A stretch of DNA of 5,040 nt from Euryarchaeota archaeon UBA202 (lineage in GTDB: Archaea > Thermoplasmatota > E2 > UBA202), in the NCBI GenBank assembly GCA_002502685.1, contig DAQA01000022.1:1-5040 (forward strand), given 5' to 3'. How positions within the stretch are numbered: the stretch's first letter is position 1; the number at the start of each line of letters is the position of its first letter. This document shows, piece by piece, positions 1-5,040 of the stretch. A program made the translations under genes and the position numbers. The notes below the pieces were generated by a model. The model worked only from the letters and a program-made list of their open reading frames with translations, was not told the origin of the DNA and ran no database searches.

Positions 1-148
1 GTGTATAGAAATAAACAAAAAATGGGATAAATTCATACTTTAAAAAAAATGATTTTTAAATGATAGCAAAGTGAGAATAATGTAAAAAATTGTTGATTAA
101 AAATCGTCTTTGTGCGCAAATGATAGTATCCATAAATTTTGCATAACC

Positions 149-158
149 TTTACAAATA
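149..158 (+). promoter_or_regulatory. Candidate TATA box for the tRNA-binding protein gene
   Basis: TTTACAAATA resembles an archaeal box A. It lies about 25 nt before the ATG at 176 and 40-45 nt before the ATG at 197, which suits a leaderless or short-leader mRNA. A competing AT-rich candidate (TTTTTAAATG, about 53-62) lies further upstream and would give a leader of roughly 100 nt. In DNA this AT-rich TATA-like words occur by chance, so this is only a candidate. Confidence 0.2.
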
Positions 159-196
159 GAAAAGATATTACCAAGATGTTTATAAAGATGGATACT

Positions 197-529
197 ATGG
201 ATAAAATATCATTTAAGGATTTTCAAAAATTAGACCTTCGCGTGGCGACAATAAAGGAAGTAAAAGATCATCCCAATGCTGACAAACTATTCATATTAAA
301 GGTTGATCTTGGGTCTGATGGGGAACGACAACTCATCGCGGGTATAAAAGGAGCATATGAAAAAAGTGGATTGGAAGGAAAACAAATAGTTATTGCATCC
401 AACCTCGAACCAGCGACAATACGCGGTGTTGAAAGCAAGGGAATGTTGCTTGCTGCAGAAGGTGAAATGGGAAAACCTATCCTTATTATCCCCGAAAAAA
501 AAACTGCCCCTAATACAAAAATTCGATAA
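197..529 (+). CDS. Stand-alone tRNA-binding domain protein (MetRS beta / CsaA / EMAPII-like OB fold)
   Basis: This protein of about 110 residues is essentially one tRNA_bind OB-fold domain. Visible family motifs are FQKLDLRVATI near the N-terminus, HPNADKL followed by the strand LFILKVDLG, RQLIAGI, and near the end the signature RGVESKGMLLAA. Domains of this type bind the outer corner of tRNA. In archaea they often occur as a separate small protein that acts as the beta subunit of methionyl-tRNA synthetase, matching the C-terminal domain of bacterial MetG; CsaA, a chaperone-like homodimer, has the same fold. The synthetase itself is not in the window, so the partner is inferred. Start choice: the ATG at 197 puts only a few residues before the domain, as usual in the family. 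In-frame ATGs at 176 and 188 and a TTG at 110 would add N-terminal residues unlike the family. None has a clear SD. The protein is cytosolic; domain identity is secure, exact function less so. Confidence 0.88.
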   Translation: MDKISFKDFQKLDLRVATIKEVKDHPNADKLFILKVDLGSDGERQLIAGIKGAYEKSGLEGKQIVIASNLEPATIRGVESKGMLLAAEGEMGKPILIIPEKKTAPNTKIR

Positions 530-551
530 AAGAAAAATGATAATATAAACC

Positions 552-641
552 AAAAAAATCCATTGTATAAATTTTTGAATGATGGCAAACATATTAAGCT
601 CTTCACTAGAGGCAATAGTCACAGAGTGAGCTAGTAAAAAA
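552..641 (-). terminator. Convergent intergenic region with oligo-T termination tracts
   Basis: Transcription from the MATE gene (stop codon at 645-647) reads at once into T6 on the minus strand (A6 at 636-641 on the plus strand) and later into T7 (A7 at 552-558). Oligo-T tracts are the usual intrinsic termination signal in archaea. A weak inverted repeat lies between them: AGCTC...ACT at 597-607 against AGTGAGCT at 625-632, with a 3-nt bulge. For the converging plus-strand gene only T5 at 572-576 is visible. Strength cannot be judged from sequence alone. Confidence 0.35.
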
Positions 642-644
642 TCA

Positions 645-2060
645 TTAGTTATTCACATTAAAAGTAGTTTTAAGTTTATTAAGGTGCACTTGGGCCCATA
701 TATAAGAAATCACTGAACCTAAAAGGTTAGCCAAAACCAAGCTCCACCAGATACCCGATAACCCAAAATTCAACACATAGGAAAACACCACTGCAAGAAC
801 CGTTGTTAACACCAAACTTCGAAGTACAGTAGCAAGAAGAGCATTGATCCCTTTACCAGTACCCTGAAACAGAGATGATGAAAAAATACCAAAGGCTGCA
901 CCGGGATAAAACAACCAAATAATGCGTAAAAACATTTCAAGATCATCCGCAATCGACATTGCACCTTCCGCAGTAGTAAAAACAGCAGTTATCAACGGAG
1001 CCAAAAAAAAGGTTCCCAAGCCCACAAAAATCTCAATAATAAATCCAATCTTAACAGCATACATAAAGCTAGTTTTTAGTTTCTCAAAGGAACGAGTGCC
1101 ATACGCCGCCCCCGTCACAGAAACAACCGCGGTAGAAATCCCTAGGAGGGGGAGAATGGCTATGGTTGCTACTCGCCATCCTGTTGTATAGACAGCTACA
1201 CCATCAGAATTTGAAACATTCACAATGATAAAATTAAGAATGATCATGGTAAAAGACATGGACAATTGTTGAATGGATGACGGGAGACCCACTTGGAAGA
1301 TATCCTTTAAAACATGCTTATCAAAATGGAAATGACGAAAAGTAAAGGATACATATGTATCCTTTTTGACAAAGAGCCAATAGACCAGAATAAGGGAGGA
1401 GATAGTAATGGAAAGAAGGGTAGCCCAGGCTGCACCAGCAACCCCCAGATCAAAGGTATAAATAAAGATGGGATCCAAAATGATATTTAAAGCAGCACCC
1501 AATATCATGGTATACATGGTGCGTTTGGCATCACCTTCAGCACGAAGGATGGCATAGGCGGTATGGACAAAGAAAATTATTACTGTTCCCCCAAATATGA
1601 TGCGTGCATAGTCCACGGCCATATCAAGGACGCCTTGACATCCAAGACAGAGGAGAATTTTATCAACAGAGGCCAGGAGGATTATTGTTAAAATCGTGGC
1701 TATGATAAGCATTATTACAAGGATGTTTGATGCAATATCGTCTGCTCCTTTTTTATCACCGGACCCTATGCGTCGTGAAATGGCTGACCCGCCGCCGATA
1801 CCAAGGCCTGTTGCAAGAGCCATTATCATAAAGAAAAAAGGGAAAACAAAGCCTATGGCAGCAAGGGCATCGCTTCCAAGACCTGAGACCCATATGGCAT
1901 CCACAAGATTATAGATGGTATTGGCTGACATGGCAATAATCATAGGGATAGACAGCTTGAGTATGGCTTTTTTAGGATCTCCAAGTAGTGCTTTGACTCC
2001 TTGGGTTTGTGGTTCTGGGTCTGATAAGGAAGTGGTAGTATTGCTTTGTTGCTGGTTCAC
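645..2060 (-). CDS. MATE family efflux transporter (NorM/DinF-like cation antiporter)
   Basis: This is a 471-residue, strongly hydrophobic polytopic membrane protein of the length expected for a 12-helix MATE transporter (COG0534), with two MatE halves. In the first half, the TM1 region YNLVDAIWVSGLGSDALAA (about 50-68) carries the conserved Asp (D54), LRAEGDAKR sits at about 172-180, and LNIILDPIFIY (191-201) carries N192 and D196. These probably match the TM1 Asp and TM5 Asn/Asp that bind the coupling cation in the archaeal PfMATE structure. The second half starts near GLPSSIQQLSMSF (258-270) and includes FQGTGKG (398-404) and GLSGIWWS (433-440). Such proteins export cationic drugs, dyes or metabolites in exchange for H+ or Na+; substrate cannot be predicted. 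The start is GTG: the frame is closed by TAG eight codons upstream, and the next Met is inside TM1. The first 20 residues are a polar Q/S/T-rich tail. No SD precedes the start. The gene looks less AT-rich than its neighbours. Confidence 0.95.
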   Translation of the reverse strand: MNQQQSNTTTSLSDPEPQTQGVKALLGDPKKAILKLSIPMIIAMSANTIYNLVDAIWVSGLGSDALAAIGFVFPFFFMIMALATGLGIGGGSAISRRIGSGDKKGADDIASNILVIMLIIATILTIILLASVDKILLCLGCQGVLDMAVDYARIIFGGTVIIFFVHTAYAILRAEGDAKRTMYTMILGAALNIILDPIFIYTFDLGVAGAAWATLLSITISSLILVYWLFVKKDTYVSFTFRHFHFDKHVLKDIFQVGLPSSIQQLSMSFTMIILNFIIVNVSNSDGVAVYTTGWRVATIAILPLLGISTAVVSVTGAAYGTRSFEKLKTSFMYAVKIGFIIEIFVGLGTFFLAPLITAVFTTAEGAMSIADDLEMFLRIIWLFYPGAAFGIFSSSLFQGTGKGINALLATVLRSLVLTTVLAVVFSYVLNFGLSGIWWSLVLANLLGSVISYIWAQVHLNKLKTTFNVNN

Positions 2061-2298
2061 GATTTTGGAGAAAAGGCGTGTCTATTTCAATGTTGTGTTC
2101 CTATTCATTAGTGTTATTTTTTTTTGGTTGTATTAAGGTTTTTTTTGTATAATTTTTTTTATTTGAAATATTTCTATTTTTCTATAAAATATCTGGTCTT
2201 TTATAATTGAAGGATTATGCCATCATGGTTACGATATGTGCTTCTAGCCAGGTAAAGGAAATATAATTTTTTTTCTTAAAGATGAGGATGCTATTTTT
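2061..2298. other. AT-rich intergenic spacer upstream of the MATE gene
   Basis: These 238 bp hold no convincing ORF or RNA gene. They contain several long plus-strand T runs (about 2118-2126, 2142-2149, 2153-2160, 2267-2274 and 2294-2300), which are A runs on the transcribed minus strand. TATA-like words on the minus strand occur around 2190-2206 (ATTATAAAAG, TTTATAGA), around 2147-2155 (ATTATAC), and as TTGAAATAGA at about 2085-2094. The last would place a transcript start close to the GTG at 2060 and suit a leaderless message. A 9-bp near-palindrome, CCATCATGG, lies at 2220-2228. No candidate is strong enough to name as the MATE promoter, and no strong minus-strand oligo-T terminator is seen directly after the 2299 stop. 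Confidence 0.4.
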
Positions 2299-2808
2299 TT
2301 AGTATCTGCAAATATCTCTTGAGGGTATTAGAATGGATACAATATTTGCGAGAAGTTTTGCCGGTAGTGTGATAATTTTTAGAATGAAGAGAAATGTTTT
2401 AATCAGGAGTTTAACAGGAAGTAGGAGAAGTGTGACAGGAAGGAATAGTATTTTTAGGGGCAGTAACACAATTTTTAGGGGTAAAAATACTAGTTTAACT
2501 ATGATTCTTAAAGCTACCCTTAGGGGGAGCAGAAGGGTTTTTATCAAGATGCGGAGTATCAATTTAAGTGGTTGTATGAGACGAGTAGGGTTTTCCAAAT
2601 TATCACTAGACAATGCCGTTTGATCTTGGTTGTTTTTGTTTATTTTGATACTTTGCTGGAGTTTTTCTCTGATATAGCTTTGTATGCTATCATATGCGTG
2701 TTTTTTTTGTTCTTGGGTGATGGTATCATATTGAACAGCGGATATCAAAGGGAGTGTTAAAAGTAGGATGATTGCTAAAAGGGTACTTAGTATGATTTTT
2801 ATTTTCAT
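2299..2808 (-). CDS. Exported-looking protein with basic Leu/Pro-rich amphipathic helix repeats, function unknown
   Basis: This 169-residue protein belongs to no family I recognise. Residues 1-24 form a classical signal peptide: MKIK, a Leu/Ile-rich core, and a likely cut after LISA. Residues 25-75 are polar and mixed-charge (KKHAYDSIQSYIREKLQQ), probably helical. Residues 76-164 contain no Asp or Glu, are dominated by Leu/Ile/Val, and carry 14 Lys/Arg. Prolines at 80, 95, 110, 117, 124, 131, 149 and 162 mark repeat units of 15, 15, 7, 7, 7, 18 and 13 residues, e.g. FLPLKIV, LLPLKIL, FLPVTLL, LLPVKLL. As one alpha helix, Lys/Arg from 76 to 151 lie within about 140 degrees and most prolines face the other way. 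The tail is SRDICRY. The ATG start is supported by the signal peptide and by a GAGGT SD 9 nt upstream, the only clear SD in the window. Membrane-surface binding, membrane insertion or oligomer formation are possible; function is unknown. Chance coding of such a regular pattern is very unlikely, so I take the gene as real. Confidence 0.75.
   Translation of the reverse strand: MKIKIILSTLLAIILLLTLPLISAVQYDTITQEQKKHAYDSIQSYIREKLQQSIKINKNNQDQTALSSDNLENPTRLIQPLKLILRILIKTLLLPLRVALRIIVKLVFLPLKIVLLPLKILFLPVTLLLLPVKLLIKTFLFILKIITLPAKLLANIVSILIPSRDICRY
2414..2481. repeat. 21-bp period tandem repeats inside the 2299-2808 gene
   Basis: On the plus strand ACAGGAAG occurs at 2414-2421 and again at 2435-2442, exactly 21 nt apart. 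ATTTTTAGGGG occurs at 2450-2460 and 2471-2481, also 21 nt apart. They correspond to the four heptad units containing P110, P117, P124 and P131 of the encoded protein, read on the minus strand. The identity persists at DNA level, not only in the protein, which suggests fairly recent in-frame duplication or slippage, with the two pairs belonging to two subfamilies of the unit. Confidence 0.7.
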
Positions 2809-2816
2809 ATTATGCC

Positions 2817-2831
2817 AACCTCTTTTAGGTT
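2817..2831 (-). promoter_or_regulatory. SD sequence inside a small inverted repeat upstream of the 2299-2808 gene
   Basis: The minus strand reads AACCT-AAAAG-AGGTT, a perfect 5-bp inverted repeat with a 5-nt loop. Its right arm, with the preceding G, forms the SD GAGGT (2818-2822 on the plus strand), 9 nt before the ATG at 2808. The SD is good evidence for the start. The hairpin, if it forms in RNA, would hide the SD, but a 5-bp AU-rich stem is weak. Confidence 0.45.
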
Positions 2832-2846
2832 ATAATTTGTTATGGC

Positions 2847-2853
2847 TATAAAA
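2847..2853 (-). promoter_or_regulatory. Candidate TATA box for the 2299-2808 gene
   Basis: The minus strand reads TTTTATA here, about 40 nt before the ATG at 2808. A start of transcription about 25 nt downstream would fall near 2822-2826, just ahead of or at the SD, giving a very short leader. The geometry is plausible for an archaeal promoter, but similar AT-rich words are common in this spacer. Confidence 0.3.
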
Positions 2854-2967
2854 GAATTGTGAAAAAAATTTATTTGTCCACTATCGGGTTGCATAATGTA
2901 ATTCTAATAATGTTAAAGGATTTTAATTAATCAGAGAGTTAATGCTTTTTTATTAGAGAGAAAAGAG

Positions 2968-2999
2968 AATCATTGATATAAATAATAAATTAAATGATT
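2968..2999 (-). terminator. Inverted repeat downstream of the mobB-like gene, possible terminator
   Basis: AATCATT at 2968-2974 and AATGATT at 2993-2999 form a perfect 7-bp inverted repeat with an 18-nt AT-only loop apart from one G. It begins 7 nt past the stop of the mobB-like gene. On the minus strand it is followed by a pyrimidine-rich stretch (TCTCTTTTCTCTC). A role in ending or stabilising the 3' end is possible, but the long loop and low GC make it weak. Confidence 0.25.
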
Positions 3000-3005
3000 G
3001 GTAAG

Positions 3006-3530
3006 TTAGCCCTTTATTATTATTTCAATGTCCTGGTGTTCTCCCTCATGGAGAACTGACACCATGGTTTTTATTGTTTTATAGTATAAATCTCGCACGA
3101 ATGGATTCAGGAGAAGATGATGACCACCTGCAAAAATTTCAATTTTATGTTTTTCCTGCATCTTAATGATATTTTGGTATACCTTATCAACCTCCATTTT
3201 TTGTTCCATGTCCACCATTAAACAATCAAGATCTTGAAAGTCTTTAAAGCCCTCAAGAAGGATGACATCGGGATTAAATTTTTGTGCTAAAGAAAGGGAA
3301 TAATGCAAATCTGTTTCATTGATAAAAAGGATTGTTTCATTTTTTGCCCGTAATATACTTGCCACGGCTCCCGCTTTATTGTAGCGAGAGGTATCTGAGT
3401 TTGTTTTATCCAGGGCTGTAAGGCTACTATTTTTGATGACCACTACTCTATGTTTTGTTAACTTTTTTAATAATTGTTCAATAAATGTGGTTTTCCCAGA
3501 ATTATGGGGACCATGTATTACAACTATCAT
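3006..3530 (-). CDS. mobB: MobB-like P-loop NTPase of molybdopterin cofactor biosynthesis
   Basis: This 174-residue protein begins directly with strand 1 and a Walker A loop, MIVVIHGPHNSGKTT (GPHNSGKT, 7-14). It continues with the MobB-type motif LDKTNSDTSRYNKAGA (40-55) and a Walker B-like strand, DVILLEGFK (88-96), whose EGFK is typical of the family. Length and motif order match MobB, the GTP-binding partner that helps MobA attach GMP to molybdopterin to make the guanine dinucleotide form of the Mo/W cofactor. The protein is cytosolic. The histidine-rich stretch that often precedes the second motif in bacterial MobB is absent; KNSSLTALDK stands there. No mobA, moeA or molybdoenzyme is in the window, so the gene is isolated from its pathway. 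The ATG start fits the family exactly. No SD precedes it, which fits a leaderless mRNA. Other small SIMIBI-type P-loop GTPases are a less likely alternative. Confidence 0.85.
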   Translation of the reverse strand: MIVVIHGPHNSGKTTFIEQLLKKLTKHRVVVIKNSSLTALDKTNSDTSRYNKAGAVASILRAKNETILFINETDLHYSLSLAQKFNPDVILLEGFKDFQDLDCLMVDMEQKMEVDKVYQNIIKMQEKHKIEIFAGGHHLLLNPFVRDLYYKTIKTMVSVLHEGEHQDIEIIIKG

Positions 3531-3555
3531 GTGTAATTATATTCAAGACATATTG

Positions 3556-3564
3556 AAATAATTT
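3556..3564 (-). promoter_or_regulatory. Candidate TATA box for the mobB-like gene
   Basis: The minus strand reads AAATTATTT here, centred 30 nt before the ATG at 3530. Transcription would start within a few nt of the start codon, which agrees with the lack of an SD. The match to box A is only approximate. Confidence 0.25.
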
Positions 3565-3569
3565 CTCAT

Positions 3570-3576
3570 AAAAAAA
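3570..3576 (-). terminator. Oligo-T tract after the surface-protein gene
   Basis: The minus strand reads GGTTTTCCTTTTTTTATG, with T7 at 3570-3576, about 40 nt past the TAA at 3614-3616. Such tracts commonly end transcription in archaea. There is no matching stem. It lies just upstream of the candidate mobB promoter, supporting separate transcription of the two genes. Confidence 0.4.
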
Positions 3577-3613
3577 GGAAAACCACGTATCCAGAATAAG
3601 GGCAATACTTCAC

Positions 3614-5040
3614 TTATTTTCTTTTAATGATATAGATGATATGACACATAAAGGCTAAGAAAATAACTAGGAATTCAAACCCGGGGGTATCATTTTGGTT
3701 TCTCCCATAATCAATAATCAGCGTGATTTGGTAAGGAAGTGAATAGTTATATCCATCCCATGCCCGTGCATGGATGATATATGACCCCTCATCAATAATA
3801 TCTGGCGATAGATTCCATATGTAATTCCATGTGTGTGTCCCATTGGTATTTTGCCATTCTCCATTATTTATTCGAACCTGCACCTTTTGGAGAGTAACAT
3901 TACCATCTAAGTCACTTGCGATTCCATGTATGGATAGATTGCCTGATACAACGTCACCATCGGAGGGAGCAGTGATGGTGGCCTGAGGTGGATGATTATT
4001 GAAAACAGTCACCGTTATCTCATGGATAGGGGAGTAATCCTCTCCATCATAAGAGCGAGCATAAATTCCATAATCACCATTAGGTATCAAGCGAGTGCTC
4101 CAAATTGTGGACCAAGTCGATGTGCCATTTACCAGGCTCCAAGTGGAGCCCTCAGTTTTTATCTCGACTATTTGGACTATTCCATCACTATCAGTTGCTT
4201 CCCCTTGGATTCCCACATGCCCTGATACAATTTCACCAGTGAGAGGAAATGTAATACTGACCGTAGGCGGATTGTTATCCTTGGTGTTCTTCGTGGATAC
4301 ATTAATGGTTTCAATTAATGAATACCGATGGCCATTAAAAGACCTAACCGAAATTGTATGGGTTCTGTCATCAATGGTGCTGGTGTCCCATCTATAATTC
4401 CAATTCTTTGTTCCATTTGCCTTAACCCAAAATCCCTTATCAAATCTTATTTCCACTCTTTGAAGACTATCGCCGGGGTCATCTGCCATCCCCGAAATCA
4501 TGACTATTCCACTAAGTGACGCACCATCATATGGAGAGATAATGATAACAAGGGGAAGATTAACCATATCTTTTCCCCAGGGATATTTTAGAGGATAGCT
4601 ATCATAATTGTCCACCTCGGCACTATCCTGTTTCTCAGAAAGCACATAGGGTGAATCAACAATACCATTACTATCATTATCATAGGCTCCCTCGCTTTCC
4701 TCATCATAATCAGACCAGTAATTACCCAGGGATCCATTATCCCAGAAATTTTTATATTTTGGCGAATTACGCGCATTTTTGGAATTATTTATAAAATTAT
4801 TCAGATACAAGGTGTTTTCAAAATCTGGAAGGTTGGCAAGGGGTGAATCAACTCTTGCACCAACCCCCTCATTAAAGGAGATATTATTGTGATAAATGGT
4901 GTTATGGGAACTGGTGCAACAAAAATAGATTCCGCTCTCTGAATTAAAGGATATTGTGCAATCATGGATAGTATTAAAATTGCTCATGTGGTGAACCCAG
5001 ATACCAATAGTATTAGAGAAAATAGTGCAATTGTTTATGC
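3614..5040 (-). CDS. Cell-surface protein: beta-helix with NosD-type cap, three Ig-like domains, PGF-type C-terminal anchor (N-terminus outside window)
   Basis: The frame stays open to the window edge, and the codons before the Met at 4985-4987 (reading ...NNCTIFSNTIGIWVHH) continue the same beta-helix pattern, so that Met is internal and the gene is partial. Numbering from that Met: 1-80 are parallel beta-helix repeats (NTIHDCTISFN, NTIYHNNISFN, NTLYLNNFINN). At 81-137 is the NosD-type cap with FWDNGSLGNYWSDY, a calcium-loop-like DNDSNGIVD and YPLKYPW. Three Ig-like domains of about 93-95 residues start near 145, 240 and 333, each with SG, NGTxxW and (F/Y/W)(N/D)GxxYS motifs. The end is TPGFEF, a hydrophobic helix, then KRK. 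Eleven N-glycosylation sequons are visible (e.g. N191, N287, N382). The architecture is that of a secreted, anchored archaeal surface protein, perhaps binding or acting on polysaccharide; no catalytic residues can be named. The missing N-terminus should hold the signal peptide and more beta-helix turns. Confidence 0.9.
   Translation of the reverse strand, partial: INNCTIFSNTIGIWVHHMSNFNTIHDCTISFNSESGIYFCCTSSHNTIYHNNISFNEGVGARVDSPLANLPDFENTLYLNNFINNSKNARNSPKYKNFWDNGSLGNYWSDYDEESEGAYDNDSNGIVDSPYVLSEKQDSAEVDNYDSYPLKYPWGKDMVNLPLVIIISPYDGASLSGIVMISGMADDPGDSLQRVEIRFDKGFWVKANGTKNWNYRWDTSTIDDRTHTISVRSFNGHRYSLIETINVSTKNTKDNNPPTVSITFPLTGEIVSGHVGIQGEATDSDGIVQIVEIKTEGSTWSLVNGTSTWSTIWSTRLIPNGDYGIYARSYDGEDYSPIHEITVTVFNNHPPQATITAPSDGDVVSGNLSIHGIASDLDGNVTLQKVQVRINNGEWQNTNGTHTWNYIWNLSPDIIDEGSYIIHARAWDGYNYSLPYQITLIIDYGRNQNDTPGFEFLVIFLAFMCHIIYIIKRK

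Noticed and set aside
268..622. Two minus-strand open frames opposite the tRNA-binding protein gene.
   Set aside because: The plus strand encodes an unmistakable tRNA-binding domain; the antisense frames have no recognisable features.
922..1191. Plus-strand open frames inside the MATE gene (also 1696-1914 and 1915-2136).
   Set aside because: They lie wholly or mostly antisense to a clear full-length MATE transporter and show no domain, SD or promoter of their own.
2101..2300. Multiple plus-strand T runs of 7-9 nt that might be terminators of a plus-strand gene.
   Set aside because: No real plus-strand gene lies upstream. On the strand that is transcribed here they are A runs, so they are more likely AT-rich spacer or promoter sequence.
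2333..2623. A plus-strand open frame of 96 codons opposite the Leu/Pro-repeat gene, rich in Arg, Ser and Gly.
   Set aside because: It is the antisense image of the repeat gene. The minus strand has the signal peptide, the SD and the helix periodicity, so the plus frame is open only because of the biased composition.
2805..2894. A 29-codon minus-strand ORF (MQPDSGQINF...) whose TGA overlaps the ATG of the 2299-2808 gene in an ATGA arrangement, like a translationally coupled leader peptide.
   Set aside because: It has no SD, its peptide has no recognisable feature, and it would cover the candidate TATA box at 2847-2853. Short ORFs of this size are expected by chance.
3992..4519. Overlapping plus-strand open frames of 63-100 codons opposite the surface-protein gene.
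   Set aside because: They are antisense to well-matched Ig-like repeats and follow the codon pattern of the minus-strand frame.

Overview
The window is AT-rich and looks archaeal, most likely euryarchaeal and possibly a Thermoplasmata-type lineage from an anoxic habitat. This is an inference from three things. The right-hand gene combines a NosD-type beta-helix end cap, tandem Ig-like domains and a PGF-type C-terminal sorting signal. The tRNA-binding domain is encoded as a free-standing small protein, as is common for archaeal MetRS beta. Several starts have no Shine-Dalgarno (SD) sequence, as expected for leaderless archaeal mRNAs. No rRNA, tRNA, CRISPR array, transposase or integrase is visible.

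Layout, left to right. Positions 197-529 (+) hold a small stand-alone tRNA-binding (EMAPII/CsaA/MetRS-beta type) protein. Everything to its right is on the minus strand. In order of transcription (right to left) these are: a large cell-surface beta-helix/Ig protein whose N-terminus lies beyond the window (3614-5040); a MobB-like P-loop NTPase of molybdopterin cofactor maturation (3006-3530); a small exported-looking protein of unknown function made of basic, leucine/proline-rich repeats (2299-2808); and a GTG-started MATE-family multidrug/cation antiporter (645-2060). The tRNA-binding gene and the MATE gene converge across about 115 bp.

The minus-strand genes are separated by 83, 197 and 238 bp of very AT-rich DNA containing oligo-T tracts and TATA-like sequences. 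They are therefore more likely separate transcription units than one operon, and nothing in the sequence ties them into one pathway.

The most unusual object is the 169-residue protein at 2299-2808. After a signal peptide and a short polar segment it has about 75-90 residues with no acidic residue. Prolines there are spaced 15, 15, 7, 7, 7, 18 and 13 residues apart. When laid out as one continuous alpha helix, nearly all Lys/Arg fall on one narrow face and most prolines on the opposite face. I do not recognise the family. The best reading is a membrane-surface or membrane-inserted repeat helix that has grown by small in-frame duplications, traces of which remain as 21-nt repeats in the DNA.
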